From an uncultured Flavobacteriaceae bacterium (GTDB lineage: Bacteria; Bacteroidota; Bacteroidia; Flavobacteriales; Flavobacteriaceae), in contig CANKZQ010000002.1 in the NCBI GenBank assembly GCA_947488345.1, positions 248,001 through 312,000 on the forward strand: a stretch of 64,000 nt of DNA, in the 5' to 3' direction. This document shows positions 61,401 through 64,000 of this stretch, one piece after another (positions within the stretch are counted from its first letter, which is position 1; every line of letters starts with the position of its first letter). A program made the position numbers and the translations under genes. The notes beneath the pieces are model-generated. The model ran no database searches. It was not told where the DNA came from and saw nothing but the letters and a program-made list of their open reading frames with translations.

Positions 61401-61478
61401 AAAGGAATGAAAACACAGATGCCAAAAACAAAGAAAAAAGTCGAACTGCACTGTGATACATTAATCTATCAACAATAA
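58446..61478 (+). CDS. Double-domain amidohydrolase-family protein, secreted
   Basis: A 1010-residue protein with a signal peptide ending LNLSAQ. Two amidohydrolase-superfamily domains are present. The first (about 30-430) lacks the HxH metal pair, reading IEIYSNFG where DxHxH is expected. The second (about 580-980) has HSH at 634-636 (VDEHSHIAAA), further His in CHSYVQ and FTHILEG, and Asp in INSDDRE, so it looks active. The beta-sandwich segments around each end (KHIYPS, GKHLTAGIVD, VGKDADLVLW) are present. The fusion is typical of Flavobacteriia. Substrate probably a cyclic amide or imide, unknown. Followed 10 bases later by the single-domain relative. Confidence 0.9.
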   Translation: MKQTNSKLKLRMLFLLAVFGCLNLSAQKYFPKNDGVKTKNDNYIAFTNAKIHITPTQVIENGTLLIKNGKVVSSGSTITIPSNAINVDLKGKHIYPSFIEIYSNFGITTPKRTFNFNSRPQLDATRKGYYWNDHITPEINSLDKLKFDNKKSAELVKAGFGVVNTHFQDGIIRGTSALVALNSNDGNDIRILNGKAAQHLSFRRGNTSRQSYPTSLMGAMALLRQVYHDAKWYAKGGATTTDRSLEAFNRNKNLPQIFDAGSLANSLRADKIANEFGINYIIKGGGDEYARINEIKGTNARYIIPIDFPEAYDVSNPLNEGLVELKDMRHWNQAPTNPKVLSENGISFALTTSGLKKVSTFKSNLMNAIKHGYDKTKALEALTTIPAKMLGQSNQIGSLKNGSLANFLISSGDIFDKETTLYENWVQGHKNVINDMHIKDIRGEYDLKIVGNTYSLKLSGKPSKLKSELKKDSLKMDSKVTFKDGWLNLIYIPFDEKEKRFVRLKAVADDSDNFIGSGSLASGMPITWSAIKKPNKESRDAEKKKTNMSSETAEVLPISFPNTAYGLSEKASQETILFKNATVWTNETEGILKSTDVLVKNGKIVNIGSNLSDSNARTIDATGKHLTAGIVDEHSHIAAAAINEAGHNSTAEVTIEDVVSDDDINIFRNLSGGVTSIQILHGSANPIGGRSAVIKLKWGETADKLINPNADPFIKFALGENVKQSRSSNGFRFPQTRMGVEQVFVDYFQRAKEYDAEWKNYNKLSKKVKARTSAPRFDIEMETLAQILNKERFVSCHSYVQSEINMLMKVADQFNFNINTFTHILEGYKVADKMKEHGVAGSTFSDWWAYKYEVNDAIPFNAAIMHSQGVVTAINSDDREMSRRLNQEAAKTVKYGDVSEEDAWKFVTLNPAKMLHLDDRIGSVKVGKDADLVLWTDHPMSIYAKAEKTMIEGAIYYDLEKLPEMMESIQLERNKLINMMLKAKNKGMKTQMPKTKKKVELHCDTLIYQQ

Positions 61479-61488
61479 TTTTATACAG

Positions 61489-62793
61489 ATGAAAAATATA
61501 TATAAATTAGTTACACTCGCATTACTGTTGATAAGTTCAATGACGTATGCCCAGCAGACTCCGGCGAGCAAACAAGAAGCTTCTATCTTGATAACAGGAG
61601 CTACCCTTCATATTGGTAACGGTGAAGTCGTACAAAACGGTGCTGTTGGCTTCGAAAATGGAAAAATTACTTTTGTGGGAACGGCTACAGATGCCACTTC
61701 TAAAACCTATGCAAAAACCGTAGATGCAACTGGCAAACATGTATATCCAGGTTTTATCGCCACAAATGCTTCTTTAGGACTGGCTGAAATTGATGCCGTA
61801 AAAGCCACAAGAGATTTTGATGAAGTAGGAACTTTCTTACCGCACATTCGAAGTATTATCGCATATAATGCAGAATCAAAAGTTGTTGAAAGTATGCGGC
61901 CTAATGGCGTTTTATTAGCGCAAACAACACCGCGTGGGGGTACTATTTCTGGCACATCTTCGGTGGTACAATTAGATGCATGGAATTGGGAAGATGCTGC
62001 GATAAAAATAGATGACGGTATTCATCTCAACTGGCCTTCAGCATATCAACAAGGTAGATGGTGGTTAGGAGAAGATCCTGCATTTAAGCCTAGTAAAAAT
62101 TATACTAAACGAGTAGGTGAAATAGCCGATTTTTTCGATAATGCAAAAACCTATTTAAAAGGTGGGCAAAAAGAGAAAAATCTTCAATTCGGAGCCTTAA
62201 AAGGGTTGATGGATGGGACCCAAAAACTCTATGTTCATGCAGGCAGAGAAAAAGAGATTGTTGATGCCGTTAATTGGGCTGTAAAGACAGGTATTTCGAA
62301 AGTGGTAATTGTTCACGGAAACGAGGCTGAAAATGTTACAGACTTACTTAAAAAACACAATATTCCGGTACTTGTACCGAGACCACATCGCTTGCCATGG
62401 GCACAAGATGATGATGTTTTAGGTCCGTTTAAATTGGCGAAAAAATTGTCAGACAAAGGAATACTGGTTGCCATTGAAATGGAAGGACAAATGGAACGTA
62501 TGAATACGCGTAATTTACCATTCTATGCTGGTACGTATGCTGCTCATGGTCTTGACAAAGAAAAAGCGGTTCAAATGATTACCTTGAATGCAGCCAAAAT
62601 TTTAGGTATTGATGCGATCGTTGGTAGTCTAGAAACTGGAAAAGATGCTACCTTATTCGTCTCAAAAGGAGATGCCTTAGATATGAGAACAAATATTGTA
62701 GAGCATGCCTTTATCCAAGGGAGAACATTGAGTTTGGAGACACATCAAACAAAATTACATAAACGCTACATGGAAAAGTATAGTAAAAAATAA
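61489..62793 (+). CDS. Amidohydrolase-family protein, single domain, secreted
   Basis: A 434-residue protein with a signal peptide ending MTYAQ. One amidohydrolase-superfamily domain, but FIATNASLG stands where DxHxH is normal (about 86-97). Later residues VHAGREK, VIVHGNEAEN and GTYAAHGLDKEKA retain some histidines. VGSLETGKDATLFV near the end is the family's beta-sandwich return. It is probably inactive on its own or needs the neighbouring 1010-residue protein. Both genes appear to be one transcript, closed by the terminator at 62813-62841. Confidence 0.88.
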   Translation: MKNIYKLVTLALLLISSMTYAQQTPASKQEASILITGATLHIGNGEVVQNGAVGFENGKITFVGTATDATSKTYAKTVDATGKHVYPGFIATNASLGLAEIDAVKATRDFDEVGTFLPHIRSIIAYNAESKVVESMRPNGVLLAQTTPRGGTISGTSSVVQLDAWNWEDAAIKIDDGIHLNWPSAYQQGRWWLGEDPAFKPSKNYTKRVGEIADFFDNAKTYLKGGQKEKNLQFGALKGLMDGTQKLYVHAGREKEIVDAVNWAVKTGISKVVIVHGNEAENVTDLLKKHNIPVLVPRPHRLPWAQDDDVLGPFKLAKKLSDKGILVAIEMEGQMERMNTRNLPFYAGTYAAHGLDKEKAVQMITLNAAKILGIDAIVGSLETGKDATLFVSKGDALDMRTNIVEHAFIQGRTLSLETHQTKLHKRYMEKYSKK

Positions 62794-62812
62794 CGAACAC
62801 TTCACTGTATTA

Positions 62813-62841
62813 AAAAAGCTCCTTCGATTAAGGAGCTTTTT
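62813..62841. terminator. Bidirectional terminator between convergent genes
   Basis: Twelve-base perfect arms AAAAAGCTCCTT (62813-62824) and AAGGAGCTTTTT (62830-62841) around CGATT. It serves the amidohydrolase operon and the convergent lipoprotein gene. Confidence 0.9.
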
Positions 62842-62859
62842 AATTGGTTAAAGTTATAT

Positions 62860-63642
62860 TTATTCAACAACAACCGCATCGGTTGGTTGTGCAAACAGCG
62901 CGCTCTCCATTTCTTTAGAAATGGTGACATTCGTAAACTTGCGCTCACTTCGCATATCTCCTACCTTTCCATCTTCATACACATACCACTGTAGAGTTGC
63001 AGGTAATTGCAGACCTCCTACATCTTGCCAATCTGCATATTTAATTAAGTTATAGTTGGTGGCCTTTTCTTTTGAAAAATAAGTTACGGTATAAGCTAAC
63101 CAAGCCATTTTTTTAGTTTCATCGTCATAATACAAAATATACTCATCATCTGGCGACTCTCCTACTCCAGCATCATAAGAAATATGAATACCAGGATACT
63201 GCTTGCCGTCAACCTCCAATGCAGGGGCATCAGAATATGTGATGCCATCATCCGCCAAGACAAAAGGCATAGCATAAAAATAGAACATTAAGTTATAGTA
63301 AAACTTTGCTTTACCCTTATAGGTTGCTGTATCTTTGTTATGTAACCAAACATTTGTGCCGTCGAAACCCAATTTGTGATGAGCAGTTTCAATAACAGAT
63401 TGCCGAGACTTCAAAGCGGTAGTCGTCATTTCCATATCTTCTCCTTTTTGCATACCAAAAACAAGATTTTCCATACTATTCCAAGTGTTTAAGCCACCAT
63501 GTGCATTAAAAATGCTAGAGATGTTCTTGGGGTATTCTTTTGCCTTCACTTCAGGAGCTACTTTTACTTCATTCTCACTAGTGTTTTTTTTACACGAACT
63601 CAATGCTAGGAGTGCTACAAATACAATTGCTATTTTTTTCAT
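62860..63642 (-). CDS. DUF6503-like lipoprotein
   Basis: A 260-residue lipoprotein (lipobox LSSC, Cys about 17, followed by KKNTSE). The body (NISSIFNAHGGLNTWNSMENLVFGM, LGFDGTNVWLHNKDTATYKGKAKFYYNLMFYFYAMPFVLADDG, YPGIHISYDAGVGESPDDEYILYYDDETKKMAWLAYTVTYF) resembles the DUF6503/LolA-like secreted family. It may bind a lipid or lipoprotein, but the function is unknown. It stands alone and converges with the amidohydrolase operon. Confidence 0.7.
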   Translation of the reverse strand: MKKIAIVFVALLALSSCKKNTSENEVKVAPEVKAKEYPKNISSIFNAHGGLNTWNSMENLVFGMQKGEDMEMTTTALKSRQSVIETAHHKLGFDGTNVWLHNKDTATYKGKAKFYYNLMFYFYAMPFVLADDGITYSDAPALEVDGKQYPGIHISYDAGVGESPDDEYILYYDDETKKMAWLAYTVTYFSKEKATNYNLIKYADWQDVGGLQLPATLQWYVYEDGKVGDMRSERKFTNVTISKEMESALFAQPTDAVVVE

Positions 63643-63708
63643 TTTATAAGATTGTTTTAGTTTTTCGCGTTTGTCGCAAATTGATGGACAAAATTACATT
63701 TATTACCC

Positions 63709-63716
63709 TATTTTTG
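63709..63716 (+). promoter_or_regulatory. -7 box (TATTTTTG) of the TrmH-family gene
   Basis: TATTTTTG ends six bases before the ATG at 63723. With a usual start-site distance the transcript would begin at about the start codon, giving a leaderless message. Confidence 0.4.
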
Positions 63717-63722
63717 TCAATA

Positions 63723-64000
63723 ATGATAAAAGAAATAACGAGCATACAGAATTCTTTGATTAAGGAGGTATTACAATTACAAGAGAAATCTAGAATTCGT
63801 AAAAAGAAAGGACTTTGTATTGTTGAAGGTGCACGAGAAATTAGTTTAGCTCAAAAGGCCAATTATGTTTTAGAAACGTTGCTTTTTTGTGAGGAAATTT
63901 CAGATTCTATCACATTAGAAAATTTTAACGTGCCTGTTTCAAATCTCATAAAAATATCGAGAGAGGTGTATCATAAAATTGCATTTAGAGATACCACAGA
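63723..64000 (+). CDS. TrmH/SpoU family RNA methyltransferase, 5' part only
   Basis: About 92 codons from the ATG at 63723. EITSIQNSLIKEVLQLQEKSRIRKKKGLCIVEGAREISLAQ is the N-terminal substrate-binding (L30e-like) domain of SpoU-type 2'-O-ribose methyltransferases. The knotted SAM-binding domain lies outside the window. The target RNA is unknown. Confidence 0.87.
   Translation, partial: MIKEITSIQNSLIKEVLQLQEKSRIRKKKGLCIVEGAREISLAQKANYVLETLLFCEEISDSITLENFNVPVSNLIKISREVYHKIAFRDTT

Noticed and set aside
1-64000. CRISPR arrays, insertion sequences, rRNA operon
   Set aside because: No regularly spaced repeats, no transposase-like protein and no rRNA-like sequence were seen.

Overview
The window looks like chromosomal DNA of a marine-type member of the Flavobacteriaceae (Bacteroidota). 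The evidence is low GC, TAnnTTTG -7 promoter boxes with short leaders, a fused LpxC-FabZ, a fused alpha/beta E1 of branched-chain 2-oxoacid dehydrogenase, the type IX secretion regulator PorX, DUF4252 proteins behind an ECF sigma factor, and lipoproteins with acidic surface-export signals. Genus and species cannot be fixed from this sequence. No insertion sequence, prophage, CRISPR array or rRNA gene was seen. Both ends cut a gene: a BNR-repeat protein on the left and a TrmH-type RNA methyltransferase on the right.

Layout. 0-10 kb: secreted or lipoprotein genes (M14 carboxypeptidase, cupin, Ig-like lipoprotein, Dabb and ThuA proteins), then the E1 2-oxoacid dehydrogenase beside an Lrp/AsnC regulator, a second M14 enzyme, and a divergent phage-repressor-like HTH gene with palindromic operator candidates. 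10-14 kb: ECF sigma, putative anti-sigma and two DUF4252 genes, then an S41 protease lipoprotein. 14-15.8 kb: S4-domain protein, phosphoribosyltransferase, shikimate kinase, tRNA-Lys(UUU), tRNA-Leu(GAG) and a degenerate copy of the tRNA-Leu 3' end. 15.8-23 kb: the most unusual part. A three-gene set (YceI-like protein, OB-fold protein, DUF5777 beta-barrel) occurs twice, together with a haem-c lipoprotein, an HMA-like CxxC protein, a cupredoxin lipoprotein with secreted repeats, and a divergent membrane-bound Cache-LytTR regulator. The haem-c and cupredoxin genes carry the same roughly 100-bp upstream layout, including a 20-bp-spaced AGGGAA repeat.

23-33 kb: carboxypeptidase-regulatory-like protein, prohibitin, TolB-like/TPR protein, VWA membrane protein, FabG and M16 peptidase. 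33-42 kb: housekeeping block sucD, LpxD-like, efp, lpxA, lpxC-fabZ, lpxD, HD hydrolase, then porX. 42-48 kb: serC, serA and a YggS-type gene, followed by small secreted or cytosolic proteins. 48-52 kb: holA, an HSDR_N-type protein, glycosyltransferase, TfoX-like, SRPBCC and TRIC-like genes. 52-64 kb: free-standing TonB-plug-like protein, transketolase N-terminal subunit without an adjacent C-terminal subunit, zinc-ribbon-like lipoprotein, a secreted protein commonly mislabelled asparagine synthetase B, dnaB, DUF3810, two amidohydrolase-superfamily genes, a DUF6503-like lipoprotein and the start of a TrmH-family gene.

The best candidate for a little-described system is 15.8-23 kb. I read it as a sensor-controlled envelope module with probable surface redox lipoproteins, outer-membrane barrels and periplasmic lipid- or quinone-binding proteins. 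That function is inference. The gene composition, the duplication and the shared upstream elements are visible in the sequence.
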